Made by a program: the position numbers and the translations under genes | Assembly (NCBI GenBank): GCA_009741485.1 | Contig: CM019237.1 | Span: 47,991,195 to 48,055,194, forward strand | From: Malurus cyaneus samueli | Lineage: Eukaryota > Chordata > Aves > Passeriformes > Maluridae | Length of the DNA: 64,000 bases | Direction: 5' to 3' | Part shown: piece by piece, positions 12,106-25,449 of the stretch | How the letters are laid out: each line of letters begins with the position of its first letter | Numbering within the stretch: position 1 is the first letter of the stretch | Notes under the pieces: generated by a model | Seen by the model: only the letters and a program-made list of their open reading frames with translations | Told to the model about the DNA's origin: nothing | Databases searched by the model: none

Positions 12106-12994
12106 AGGAAAATGAAATTCTTCATTTCCTGAAAGGAAATGAAATCATGTGATTTCAATGTTGATCAGTTTGGCATGGTTCGGTCCATTTCCCTGCACTT
12201 CAGGTCATCCCATTGCCTTTTATTGTTTCCTGTGTGGTTCAGATTTTTTTTCCTAGCATTTAATTTCATCCATTTCTTCTCCTGTCTTTTATTTGACATT
12301 GTTCCCTGATTTCACAATTTCAGTGATTTCACAACTTCAGTAAGTTTTGCATCTTTTTACTGCCCCTCATTTCATCCCAATCCATTTCATGGTATTCGCT
12401 CCATTTTCAAATTTTCTTTTTTTTAAAATTGCATTTTATTTTATTGTATCTCCTTTCCAGAGTGTTTGTTTCACTTTCTTCTCTGATTTCAAGATGAAAG
12501 GAAATTAAATCTTGTGATTTCAATGACGCTCAATTCAGTAGGGTTTGGTCCATTTCCTTGCACTTCATGTCATCCCATTCCTTTTTATGGTTTCAATTCA
12601 GTTTTTCATGCATTTCATTTTCATGAAATGCATTTTGGAAATGGACTAACTACAACCAAATGAATATCATTTCATGAAAGGAAATAAAGTCTTGCAATCA
12701 GAGAACAAAGCGAAATAAACACACGGGAAAGGACATATGATGAAACATCAGAAAATGACATATGATGAAACCAAATGCAATTGAAATCTTAAAATCAGGT
12801 AACAAAGTCAAATGAAAAGACAGGGGAAGAAATGGATGAAATGAAATCCTTAAAAAAAATTCTGCACTGCATGGAAAACAATAAAAAGGAGTAGAATGAC
12901 ATGAAGTGCAGTGAAATGGCCCAAACCTTGATGAGCTGATACTCATTGAAATAATGAGATTTCATTTACTTTCTTGCAATGAATTAGGCTTCAC
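12106..12994. mobile_element. Foldback (large inverted repeat) element, unknown family
   Basis: The left half (12118 to about 12495) and the reverse complement of the right half (about 12650 to 12975) align over most of their length. Shared blocks in the same order are: GATTTCAATG; GGTCCATTTC or GGGCCATTTC followed by CTGCACTTCA; CCTTTTATTGTTT; TTTCATCCATTTCTTC; CCTGTCTTTT..ATTTGAC; and TTTCTTCTCTGATTTCAAG. A second partial unit starts at 12496 in direct orientation, 365 bases after the first. The arms meet at a perfect 11-bp stem with a 4-base loop (12608-12633). The whole is flanked by the 12-base direct repeat ATGCTTGTAAAT. The minus-strand frame at 12698-12946 is a by-product. It is not CR1 or any ERV I know. 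Confidence 0.7.
12608..12633. repeat. Perfect hairpin near the foldback centre
   Basis: ATGCATTTCAT, loop TTTC, then ATGAAATGCAT: 11 paired bases with no mismatch. It lies close to the symmetry point of the larger inverted repeat. Confidence 0.9.
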
Positions 12995-13006
12995 ATGCTT
13001 GTAAAT
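12995..13006 (+). repeat. Right 12-bp direct repeat (possible target-site duplication)
   Basis: Second exact copy of ATGCTTGTAAAT, immediately outside the right arm. Confidence 0.55.
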
Positions 13007-16000
13007 TAATAAATGGCCATTCCACTGTGGCTAAGCTTCATGACAATCCTTAGTGTGGCTCACTGAGAGCATTCCACCACTGCTGACTTTAAATGCTATT
13101 AGTTTGCATTACATGCTTAATAGGGGAATATTTTAATAGAATAGCTGTACGTGCTAAAGCTGAGTGAATAATTCATAGTGAATTATTTATTCAATAAATT
13201 TAGTCTGCTTTCCTATTTATTTTTTCAGGAAGTCTTTTTTGTTAATTTTTTCAAAAGAGTGGTTGCTATTTAAAAGTAGTTTCTAAGCAGTTTATCAGAA
13301 TGTCCCTTGCCCTGCAGATCTCCTGGGTAGGCTATTTTTTATTAAATCAGTAAGCCACAGTGGGTGCAGAATACAAGGGATGCAGGAGAGATTCCTTCAG
13401 GATCCAGGACTGGTGTAAGAAAGCCATTGATAAAGGACATTGGTCTGACGATGTGTCTGGGGACCCCAAAATATGAGTTGTTGTCATTGTTATTATTATT
13501 ATTTGGTTTGTGGTTGTTTTAATAGTTCACAGTTAAAGGAGAACAGATGAGGAGATCAAATACACAGAAGGGAGTAATCCTCACCCTCCACATAACTGCA
13601 TCAAGCTGCCCTTTGTGCACCTCTCCAGGCTCTGCACTTGTGAGCTGAGCTGGCTACAGCTCTGCTTTTTACTCTCAGTTGAGTTCCCTTAAACCTGTTT
13701 TCAGCAATGCTCAGATAATTTTGTTGCAGCCATTTGTGTCTTAGATCTGCACCTTGTGCCAGGTTTCTGCCTCGGGTATTTACATGTTTATATGCAATCT
13801 GAGGCAGGCAGAGCTAATCAGTGAGTCTTGATAATTAATAAGCTTTGCAATCTCACATCATTTTGCACTGCTCCCTCACTGTCTCCCCAGTTTCCTGAGG
13901 ATTGATCCTACTCCTCCTGCTGAATTGTGCTCCATCTCGAGGGCTCTGGCTCAGAGCAGCATCTCTGCTCCTCACAAATCTGCCAGCCAGCTCTGCACCT
14001 CTCCTCTCTCCGATTACTGGGTGGTCATCAGTACAATGCTGTTTGCTATTTTCATGGGGGGATCTACTATTTACTGAAGACTAAGTGGAAAGGCAAATAG
14101 TTTGGGTAAGTTCTGCTGACTGTAGACTACAGCTTTATTTAGTAAAACTTGTTTCATAGAAATGGTATCCCAAGGTACTTATCAAAGTTAAATAATACAT
14201 AATAGCAAAGGAAAAGAGAAATTAAGAGGCACAGGCAGGAGATGTTTTCAGATGAGAGGAGCAGAGATGTTTTCAGATGAGATTTGAAAATAGATGGAGA
14301 AGCAGTGAGGCAGAAAGAAACAACAGGAAAAAAGGACTGTTCCAGATGGTGGGAGATACAAGGGGAAAAAGCTTTTGCAACAGCCGTGGTTTGAGCATAA
14401 TTAGGCACAGAGAGATGACCAGTGTCATTTGGAGAGAAAAACAGAAAGAAGAGGGAGGAGGAATTCAAGGAGAATAGAGACGGAAGCCACAGCCCTGGTA
14501 GTGAGGGCATTGATCCAGCAGCCCTGCCAGGATCCTGTAGAGAGAGGACCTACACAGAGGCTGCAGGCTCTGGTGCTGAATGCAGAGCATAGCAGTGTCT
14601 TCTTGAAATTTGTTTCAACCTTTTGCTATTTGTAGCCCCTGTGCCTGAAAATCAGAGGTCAACCAAAGGGCCACAGAAAGGAAAGAATGAAGGAAGGAGA
14701 GATATTGGTTTTGCCAGTACAAAAATCTGGTAGTGCTGCCACCCCCCTTTAGGAAATGTCTGATAGCAAAATACAAAGGGAAGAAGCTATGTAGACCTCC
14801 ATATTTATTTATTTTTCAGTGCAGAATTCCCAGTAAGCAATAACATTCTATGTTTGGGAATGTTTTTTTGTTTTTGGTTTTTTGGGTTTTTTTNTTTTAT
14901 AACAGTTTAGGTACCCCAAATCTGTTTTACTGTTTCTTACAATAACAAACCAGTCTGCAGCTTTGTTGGGTAATATGCAAGAATTATCAAGAACAATTGT
15001 TGTTTCTACTGTTTTCCTGTTTTGGAATGGCTTTTTTTCTTGAATTTGGAAGAATAGATGGCATTTGTTGTTCAAATACCTTATGTGTCGATAAGTTGAA
15101 TTCTCTAATTATCAGGGCAGCCCACTTTGCTAGAAGATAATAATATTTTATTTCAAACCATTTACTAAAGAGTTTGCTTTGCGTTCAGCTTATTATACAG
15201 CTTCAGTGAAAAATCTGATTGCTCCTTCAAGAGCACTGATAAAAAAGAGAAGAAAAGGTTGTGCAGTTGAACTTTCATACCACCAGACATTAAATGATTA
15301 CTGGTTTACTTTTCACTCAGCCATACCAGGCATCATTTCCCTACACACTCTGTGAAATGAACAGTCTTTCACCTGCTTACAGCTTTTCCTGCTGCTAAGA
15401 GAGAAACTGAGACAGTACACCTAAATGCCAACAACTCCAACTGCTAAAGTGCATTAAACCTCGCTGTGATTTCCACTCCTGCGTGCAAGACAGACCTGCC
15501 AGTACCTGGGCCAGCCTTCCCCAGGCTCACCAGTGGCCACTTGGATCCTTGTGGTTCTCATGCCTTCCTCAGCACTCTCAAACATGACAGGAGGTATTTG
15601 CTAAGGTCCCTTGCCCCTCTGTGGGAGCAGAATCTACCTACAAAAAAAAAAAGGTTATGCTGGACACAGGAAAATCCTTTGTGAATGCTCTTGCTGGCCA
15701 TTCTCACACTGTAATTACATAAGGGCCATTTCCTTGGTCGTGGCCTTGTGAGCCTCATTCATACTGAGAGGTGATCTAAGTTTAAGTTGCAATTTGATCA
15801 TCTGCTTACAGTACCACAGCAAGCAGATTTCTGTGGCATTTTGTCACAGCTTGCAGTAGCTCAGGTCACTCTTGGTTTATGGTCAGTGTTATTAAACTGT
15901 TTGCCATGGTCTCAAGGTTGCACATCCCTGTTTGTGTTAGTGAAGAACTGAAGAGAGCAGAAACGGACAGAGTCCATCCTGAGTGCAAAGCAGATGAAGC

Positions 16001-16962
16001 AGGCATGACAAATGAGCCATGGAGTGAGGAAAGCATTGGATAAGGCTCAGACATCCCATTCCCAGAGTGCTTCAACACCTCTTTAGCATGCAGCACAGAA
16101 ATTGTGTAAGATTACAAAATGTTAGCATTATTATACACATATTTTGTAAGAGTAGCTTAAACTGAGTATTACTGAGTTATGTGGCATGTTTAGGGATGGA
16201 TACTTGTTCATGGTGACTGCTAACCTGTCAGGAAGGACAAGCATGGTATCCTGATGGCACTGCTTGGTCAAACCTTGGAACAGAAGAAAGGGACAAGCAA
16301 GCCCTGTGGATCACTGGAACTGAGAAGAAAAGGGTGGTGGGTCCTCCCCTTCCCTGACAGGTAGTTAGTACCTGGTTTTCTCAAGTTAATGTTTTTTAAC
16401 CATCCTGTCACAAGCTAATCCAACTTTCTCCTCCCTTAGAAAGTCTTTTCAAAGCAAGACTGAACTGTAGCTGGCTGGCTCTCAGCTTTTCCTTGTGCTT
16501 CCAAAGTGAAGAAGAGAATCAAGAGCTTCCTCATTTAACTCTATTTGTATGTTTTGCAACTGCTCTATTTCACTTCAGTCAAAATCCTCCTTAAAAATAT
16601 GAGCACTGCTTCTTTGCCATTTAGAGGCAGGAGGCAGCAGCTGCCTGGCCCTGGGCACAGTTACACTGCATAGCTGAGGATGGGAGTCAGTGGCAGCCTC
16701 ATTGCCCCCAACTTTCATGAGGAAAAATTAATTTAGCAGCTCAGCATGGAGGATTCTGCACAGCCTCCTCCTTCCCTAAAAAGAAAGAAGCATTTTAAAT
16801 GGCAAAAAGAAAAATATGCCTGTTTCGTCTTTCAGATGCTGCTGAGTTTCCCTTTGTCTTCTTCAAACCCATTATCTCCCATCTGTGTGTATTCCCACTG
16901 CACTCAGAGGTCTAGCCAAGAACACACACCCATTTTGTTCTGGCTGTTTGACTGAGCCATTC
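13007..16962. other. Unique non-coding DNA with small repeats
   Basis: No exon recognised. At 14240-14283 an 18-base word, AGATGTTTTCAGATGAGA, is repeated with a 25-base period. A T-rich stretch at 14868-14898 holds a single N at 14894. The AT-rich segment at 13120-13200 contains several ATTA and TAAT words of the kind seen in developmental enhancers, but I have no further evidence for one. Confidence 0.45.
14894..14894. other. Single-base assembly gap
   Basis: One N inside a T-rich run. The run length here is probably wrong. Confidence 0.95.
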
Positions 16963-17025
16963 ATAGTGTCATAGAATGGTTGGGATTGAAAAGGACCTTA
17001 AAGCTCATCTAGTTACAACCCTCCT
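16963..17025 (-). mobile_element. CR1 LINE 3' terminus relic
   Basis: GTCATAGAATGGTTGGGATTG, AAAGGACCTTAAAGCTCATC and CTAGTTACAACCC match the reverse complement of the last about 60 bases of CR1. The remainder is lost or too diverged to see. Confidence 0.85.
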
Positions 17026-17360
17026 CACAACCATTCAGGAAAAATGTTTTTCCTAGTGGATAAACTCAGTATTTTTAAGAAACATTTATGCCAAGACACC
17101 CATATTACGTTAAGCTTCTTGTCCTATATAACCTCTCATTAAAAATATCTGCAGGATCTAATGACTCAACTCTGATATGTTTGTTAGATGTCTCAAAATT
17201 GTAACACACAGATTTTTAGAAACCAGATACTAGCGCATGATAACACAGATTACAAAGTGCACTCATTTTGGTAATCTGAAATTTAAATGGAGATTTACTG
17301 GTTTTCAGCCTTTTCAACAGGCTACTGTTTGGATATATTTTTCCACCACCACGCCATATT

Positions 17361-17412
17361 TAAAAAAAAACAAAAAAACCACCACCACCAACAACAACAA
17401 CAAAAAAAAACC
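17361..17412 (+). repeat. A/C-rich simple repeat
   Basis: Runs of A broken by ACC and AAC triplets. No other content. Confidence 0.85.
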
Positions 17413-20400
17413 AGAAGCCACAGTCAAATGAAAAAGACTGTTTCAGTGCAAACTATTTAACACATGTTGCTGAACAGTGGTTCACAAATTGCTGGAGCAG
17501 ATATACCATGCCAGATAGAATAATTCAAGCCCCTCTTCTGTCTCTAGCAGATCAAAGAGATGCCTCAAATCATGCTGCATGCAGCGTACCCAGAATATGG
17601 TGGCTGCTGTCTCTAGGATACACTACGAGCCACCCTTCCCACCTGAACTGATGCAGGATGACTGTCTCAAGTGAGCAGATACACTTGTTTCCACAAAGGT
17701 GAAGACCCTTAGCAGGAAAGTTTTGAGCAGCACTCTCTGGAAGGAGAAAATAATGAGGGATAGGAAAAGAAACTGGGCTTTGCATACCATACCTTGGGAC
17801 TGCGATAAAAATCTGACACTGGGAGCATTGTCTTCTGGGCTTGAGCCTGCTGTAGAGAGCTGGAGATAGGCATGTTCAGAGTAAGTGAGCTGCCAGTGCA
17901 ATTTTATCTAGACCTTGGAAGTCCCAGAGATCATCAGTAACAATTAAATCTCTAGCTGGACCAGCAGCCATGCACCTGAGACAGTCTGCAGGAGGCTGGA
18001 GAAATCACACAGGTGAGGTTTCTGTTCAGAGGATCATGGTGATGGTGGGCCAAGTCTTGTGAGGAAAAATAGTCCTACCACATTCTGGTGTTCAAATGCT
18101 GACTGGGACTTCTAGGACTGTGAGTAACCAGTGTGACAAGCTCTTTCCATATTTACTCACACTGCACATTTGACTATAATCTGTTCTGTAAAGAAAGCCT
18201 TATGGCTCTCTGCCAGCAAGAAGGAGACTAAGAAGAGATTAAACAACAGACTGAGTCCCTTTTTATGGGGTGGTTTGTTTGTTTTTGGGGGGGTTTTGCT
18301 TGCTATTTTTTTTGTTATTGTTTAGAGCAGCTTAGCAGGATTTTTACACTAGAAACTCATCTGGGGGAAAGTGGAGAGAACAGAACATATTCTATTTTCT
18401 GACTGAAATGGTTAATCTGATGGGAACTTCTGAAAGATAATGATGTCATGAGCAAAACGTTTGTACTGAATCTTTTTAATCCATGAACATCAATCGTGGG
18501 CTCTCTGACCATTTGTACTGACAAGTGAGGTATCTACAATCAGTCATGGGGTGCTGTGCAAGGGAACAGCACTGTAATGGACTGACCCTTGCTCCATGCT
18601 CAGGTTTGTGCTGGGCTGGGAATCAGGTGGGGCAGCAATGCTGCTGTCAAGTTTTTAAAATGAGCTCTGCTCTGTCTCTGGAGGCTGCTATGAAATGGTT
18701 TTGCCTCCTGCTTTCCAGGAGTACACAAAGTTCTGCAGTGTTTCTCTTTGTTATCTAAGGAAATATGTAAGTACTTTAAGTACTTTAATGGCACTCTTTT
18801 CAATGCATGGTGACAGCAACAGAGATTGGGGAATGTTGTTCAGTGGGGCAGAACACACAGGGTGCAATTCCAGGCTTTATGTACAGACTGGCACAACAGA
18901 CTGTGAAGCCATAAGGAGTTCCCAGCCCTACGGAGCACAAGGTAACTCGGGAAGCTTCACAAGCAGTGGTTCAGGGCAGTCTCTCTTGCAGGCTTCCATA
19001 TTCAGGCAATCTGGGGCCTCTCTGGAGCAGAAACAAGAAATCAAACAGTCACCTGCATGACACAGCTTTAAATGGTTGGTCTCACATTGATCAGGCCAAA
19101 GGAGAGGAATTCCCCCCATTGGTGATGAGCTGAGGTCCCAAGAGAAGGCTGTGAAGGAACACTGAGGCATGATAATGAGCACAGTCCTGCTCACACCCTT
19201 CCCAATTCTATCTCCAGCCCATCTCACTGTTTCTGACAAGGTTTGTCCAGACTCGTCATGTCCAGGGCTGCCTTGCAGTGCACACACAGCAAAGCCACAG
19301 AGCAAGGTGTGGAGTTGTTGCACATGCTCTGTCCATGTTATAAAGAAAAGGGAGTACAAATGCCTTTGTAAGCTCAGGTGTTTTCATGGAATACCTTATG
19401 TAAAAGTATCCTACAAATATTCCAATGTTGTGAGGATGTAGACAGCTGGATAGAGAGCAATCTGATATTAAAGTAAAAAAAGCTTTTCATGCCATAGAAT
19501 GGCTAAAACAATATTAAATGCCTACATTTAAGGGACAAATCACACCTTATAATACAGTTAACAGCAACACTCGCTGGGATCTTTGTAGTCTCCACTGAGT
19601 ATCTGCAAAAGTACTACACATACAGCAAAGAATGTGTACAAGGAAGATACCTACAGGAGCCAAATTTTGTGATGAAATTTCTCGTTCTTTCTTGGTCGAA
19701 TTTAACAGAATAAAGCTGAACTCACTCACTGAGTATGAACATCCTCACATAGGATCACAATGCTAACTAGAATAGGGAATACTAGATCTCATGCTTGCAA
19801 AACAGCTGTGATAAATTTAACTTCCTTTTTCTCAAAGAAATTCTAAAACCTTAGTTTCAGTATGAGGTCATGCAACTCTACAAAATTAATTTTATCCTTT
19901 TGAAATGAGCAGAACAGCTGTACCCCCAGGGCTGGACATGGAAGTCTGCTGTTCATGGACAAATCTGTTTGAGTCTTCCACCAATGTGGGCTATTTGTAT
20001 TAGAATAGAAGTGCCTTCTGAGATGAAATACCTTACAGTGTCTTAGGACAAATATTCATACATGTGGTCTAACCATAAGCACAGGCAATCCAGTTCTCTC
20101 CTTCCCATATATATTGAGTCTCTGTTTAATAACTATGGAATTTCTCCCTGGATACACTCTTCAAAATGCCTCTTACTTCTGTTCACCTTAAAGTCATTGG
20201 GTTTTTTCCTGGCAAATATCCATTACCAGCATGGATATCTGCCTTTAGCTATTTGCTAAATAGTTGTCTGCCACTCTGTCTAGGCAGAGGAATGGATTGC
20301 ATGAGCAAGACCTTCTTCCCTTTCTCTCCACAGAACTGAGGAAAGGAGTTTCTTATTCAAAGGCCCTTTTGAGTTGAGCAGATAGGCAATTCAAGCTCTG

Positions 20401-23400
20401 TATTCCAGTCTTTCATGAAGACAGACTGATGCTAAAGCAAATTACTTATCCTATGCCTCTTAAAAGGGAAGAGGCAATCTTCCCCATCCAACTTATGCCT
20501 AGGCATGTTTGATTTGCCTTCTGACTGCGCTAAACCAATCTTTAAATGGAGTATAATGAGCACAGTGTGGCTCTGCTGTCTTGTAATGCACAGTTAGTTT
20601 GCTAACAACTTGTTTGAGTAGGCATGTGTGTTGCTTCATGTCTTTAAGATTATGCCTGAGCAGGAATGAAAAAAAATCACAGTTCTCCTCCTGTTACTCC
20701 TACTCTAGCCTTTCTCTGGAGCATTCTCTCTCTCTTATGTCTGTCTTAATTAAATCATGCCAGTCCTAATTTGGGAATGCAGATTTTAAGCAGGGAGAGA
20801 GGAAGGAATCACACAGAAAATATCTTAATTTTAGACAGAGAGAAATGTGTCTTTTTCCATGAGGGAGAGGGAAGGAAGGAAAGCAAAGAAAAAAAAAGAA
20901 AGCAGTGGAAGAAAACCTCTGGATGAAAATTGTACATTGTATTTGAAGTGGTGATTCTATCAAAGTGTACTAGGAAATTCAGCTGGAGAGAAATCTACAG
21001 CTGAGACAGCATTCTGTTACCATCTCTAATGGCCCTCTAGCTCTTCTAGCTCAAGGTATACTACAGAACAGCATTGCACATTTCCATTTAAATTCACACC
21101 AAACATTTTTATAGCACTCAGAAACTACAGGAGAAAACAGCATGCATTTAAACTCTATAGCTTCTCCATTGCCCGCTCATTCTAAAGCTCAACATTACCT
21201 GTGGCTATTGTCTTCCAAAGGATTTTTCCATGTAAATAGTTGTATGTGTGTGTTTAGGATAAACACAAAGTTCAGGGTTTCAGACTGTGAAGGTTTTTTT
21301 AGTGTAAGCATGGATTTAAAGGATGATGCCTAGCACAGGTTAGATGTAAACAGCAGTTCCCCACCAAGATTTTTATTCCAGCCTGGGAGAGGAGGGAAAG
21401 CAGGGAAAGCCCTCAGAGTGATAAATAAGAATTTTTCCTAGGCCTTGAATTGTTTTTGAATAAATCCACTCTGACTGTATACATGAGGAAGTATATTTTA
21501 GATGTGCTGTGATTGCTGTTTATTACTGGAAATTGTTTATTTCTTCCATTCTCTGGCTGCTTCCTTCTCTTGACGCAAATTGTGCACATGTGGAATTTGG
21601 ATCTGAGAAATACAGAAAGGTGATTATAGTTTGGTTCCCCAAAATTGTTCCTCCTTCAGATTCACTCTGCATTTTTCCACCTAATCTCTCATCACAGAAT
21701 TATCTGCACTGAGCCAGAATATTCCAGGCTGACAAGCCTGGGTGAATGTCAGGAGATGGATTTGCAGTCCAGTTTATTAAAAAGTGAGATGAAGTTCAGG
21801 AACAGCTGTAAAAGTATATTTTCTTGCAGGTTACCTGTTCAGAATAATCTGGACTGGTAGAGATGGGAAATAAAGTTACATGTCATCTAATTTCGGTGAT
21901 CTGGTACCTCATTTCTGACAGCAGCCTTGTTCTTTTCTGCTGACAAATTATCCAGACACCACTATGATTTGCTGGGTTAATTATGTATGCTTTTACCCAG
22001 GTCAAAGAAGAAGAAACACAGGAAATTCTACCTGGTCCAAAAATCAAACAGAGCATTGTCAGAAGGACCAAAGTAGTTCACTGTGAGTGGGTAATGCCTG
22101 GTTACAGGGGTGTGCAGTGTGAGTTCTCTCTGAAGTGCTGCCAGCACAGGCAGAAGGGCTCCATGCAGGGCTCTGCAGTGTGGCTGTGGCCAGCACATGG
22201 CAGCTGGAGCCAGCCCTTGGTGGCCTCAAACCTGGCACTGCCTGGCTTTACTCCAGGAACGCTTATCAGCAGTGGATGCCAATGGAGACTGGATGTAATT
22301 TAAGAAACTAGAGAGGTAAGGTGGGAACAGTACCTTCTGTATAACAGCACATCCTGGATTCCTCTGTTTAGATTCCTTCTATTTAAGAAGCTGGTTTTCC
22401 TGTCCACCTCCAACTGAGCTCATACCGTGAAGAGGCAATGGAATAAAAGCGAATTTCAGCAACATAAATGCTAATTCACAAAAGTTCAGCCTACGGTTAG
22501 AGCACATAGCCAAGGATTCAGCGACAGATCCCCGGAGGCCATTGCAGAGCCAGGAGTAGCTGGGTCACAGCAAACCCTGGAGTGCTGGCAAATCTCTTCT
22601 TCTTTAAGGACGTGTTCAATTAAGCTTCTTTTTAGCTGCTGGGGTTTTGTGAAGGGACCACAATGAAAACTGCTCCAGGGTGTTCAGCTGGCTTTTATTA
22701 TATTTGGATTTGCAGTTTAGCAGACTTGTCAGATTCCCAGGTAGCAGCAGTTTCTCATGCTGTTGGTAAGGAAAAGTGACCTTTCCTCTCCACTGCTGAC
22801 CTTGCTGCAGTTTCCGGTACCCTTATCACACTCTGACAAAACACCAGCACACAACCCTCACATGGGACCTCACCTCTGAGGTCACTTCCAAACATGAATT
22901 GTTTGTCTGCTAATTAAATAAAGATATTCACAAGTGACATGTTACAACAACAGAGGTTAAGACTCCAAACGTGAAGGCAAGTCCAAATACCCTACAGTTT
23001 TCAGGGAGTTTTGCAGTCTTTCCTATTGGAAGGTTGCCATGTTTCCAGCAAGTTACAAGAATAATATTAATATTCTTGACAAAGTTCATAATAAAAGCTA
23101 TTTATACACCAAATAATCCAAAAGGGAGAAAGGGAGAAGAGGAGGAAGGAGAGAAAGGGTGGGAAGGCATGAAAAATGGTATCTATGTTTACCTCCTCCT
23201 TTCTCCTCTTTGTAAATTTTCAGCAACTCATTTGCAAACTCCTGCAATTTTTCTTATACCAAGACAACAGTTTTTTTCGTACTCAAATGGTGGTGCATTT
23301 GAAACAGAAGGTTTTCTCTCCCTCTGACAGAACATTTGTTGGGAGCTGCCTTTTAAAAATACAATAAAGGACTTGAATTAAACAAATTGTTTTGTATAAA

Positions 23401-25449
23401 ATCTCTCAGATGTACAGGGTCAGAAGAAGAGGACAACTCAAAACTAAAATGGTAAAAGATGCTAAAGAACAGTAAATGAGAAAGCGATCCAGGATGTGGT
23501 GTTGTAGAGCATGACAAAGAACATCACAGATGTGGTCTGTGTGGATCTGGTGTCCCAAACTCCCTTCTGTCCAGGGCCAGCTGGAAGTCACTGTTTCACT
23601 GTGGGCTGTACTGTACCAGTACCTGACTATGCCCATAGTAATGGTTCTAAGCTGGTTTTTAAAAACAAATTTAAATGAGCTGTCATGGACTTTAAGTTCC
23701 CATCCTCTAAGCACTCCCTTGACCAGTTATTGTAACCTCTGAATTACTCAGAAATGCATTTTCTCCCCTCAAAGTCAGTTAGAAAAAACAAAATGAAACA
23801 AATAGAACATCTTTCTGAAATGTATCAAATCTGACTTGAAAGACCCCAAGCAAAGACAACCCAACTTCTTTGCCCAGTAAGCTACTTTAATGTTTAGCTG
23901 ACCTCGTTACTAGAAAATAGCAAAGCTAATCTGTTCCAGAGGGTATTTTCTATTTAATTCCATTGTGAGAACTTCTTTACATGCATGAATGCCCTTCTGC
24001 AATGGTCCTGACTAACCCACAACATCTATGTGAAAGAAAGAGTGGAGTAACTGGGTAAACCATTATCTTTCCCCCAGTATATCCCTTTGGTTTTGTGCAA
24101 CAAGTTATGCAGGGATTCCTCAAGTGGAAAGCTAATTCTAGGTCTTTGACTTCTCTGGCAAAACAGTTGTTCACCTCCTTAAGATTGCCACTGGGTAAGT
24201 TTGTTTTTTCCTGACCCTGGATCATTTCTGTGCCTTTTGATATTTGTAGCACCCTTTCATGAGAAGCATGCACAAAGGCAATGCTATTCCATTGTGAAAT
24301 AACCTTGGAAACGGTGGAAGGATGGTCTATGTCACTAAAACCCTATCCCTCTACTGAAGCTAATGCTACATCAGTAATGAGTCGCTGGGACTCAGATCCT
24401 CTTGATAGCAAAACTCTCAGCCTGAGGTTTCTCTCAAAAAGAATGTGAAATATGTTAACTTTCTGGGCCTGTTAGCTCCTCTGCTTGGAGCATGCAAGCA
24501 CTATGAAAGACCTGGCAATTTCTGCCAATTTGGCTTCTGACAGGTACCTTCTGTGAGAGAATTGGACTCAGTGTGTTTTCTGACTTCTATTTTGGGTGCT
24601 ATTACATGTTCTGTGTTTCACTGTGACCTGCCCCAGTCCACATTTTACAGCTTTTAAAGCTCGTTACCCTGCTCATGCTTTTAATTTTGCCATGTACTTT
24701 AGCCTTAAGGTGCACTGTACAAAATCAAAAGAAGCAAAGTGTACCCAGCAAGACAGCACTGTTGCCTTAGTTTCCCTTCCAAAGCTGGAAATTGTCTTTG
24801 CATTGTATGTGTTTCACTCTCCTTTATCCTCTTTGTAGGGAATAAACTGTAGATAAACTTCAGCCTCTTCTCCTCGGAGATGTATCGAAATCTGCCTCTC
24901 TTCTGAACAGCCTTTTGATTCTTCTAAACACATCACAGCTTGGCCCTTCTTCTTCTTGATGTTTTGCCAAGCCTATTACCCATGTCTGAGCAACCAGGGA
25001 AATAGAAGAATTATGATTTCCAGTTGGCTAAGTCTAATTTTCACTGTCTTTGAAATATGGCAATTGTTCTTCTTGTTCTATTTTCTTGTCATTTTGCTGG
25101 TTTTCTTTCTTTTTCTCTCAGAGAAACTGAATAATAAAAAATTCCTAAAGTGAAAAGTGGACACCCTTGTCCACACTGCTTTTTTTAACAACATAATGAA
25201 TTATTTGTTCCAGAACAAGATTTCATTGTCTGAAGAGACTTTTCTTCTGCAGGAAGGAATGTGCTAATGAGGTCATACGTAATCAGAACATATGGAATTG
25301 CCTTTATCTCCATTTCAGCTTTTGGAAGGAGAGTGACAGCAGGGTATGTGTGCATGTGAAGCAAGGCAGTAGCCATGGCTAGTAGAGTATTCCATGTACC
25401 TCTGAAGAGAAAAAATTTGCTTTTCGGGTAGAATGGAGGAATAAGCCAA
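17413..25449. other. Unique non-coding DNA
   Basis: Many short overlapping frames on both strands and none with a domain I recognise; for example 18928-19359 on the minus strand and 22971-23327 on the plus strand look like chance. A short tandem AAGTACTTT x2 lies near 18770. Confidence 0.45.

Noticed and set aside
12698..12946. 82-codon Phe/His/Ser-rich minus-strand gene
   Set aside because: It is an open frame created by the CATTTC-rich arm of the foldback element.
12094..13006. CRISPR-like or bacterial repeat array
   Set aside because: The window is vertebrate; the repeats are inverted and without regular spacers.
22488..22560. tRNA-like fold around GGTTAGAGCAC...ATCCCCGG
   Set aside because: There is no proper TTC-type B box and the stems do not pair in a cloverleaf by eye.
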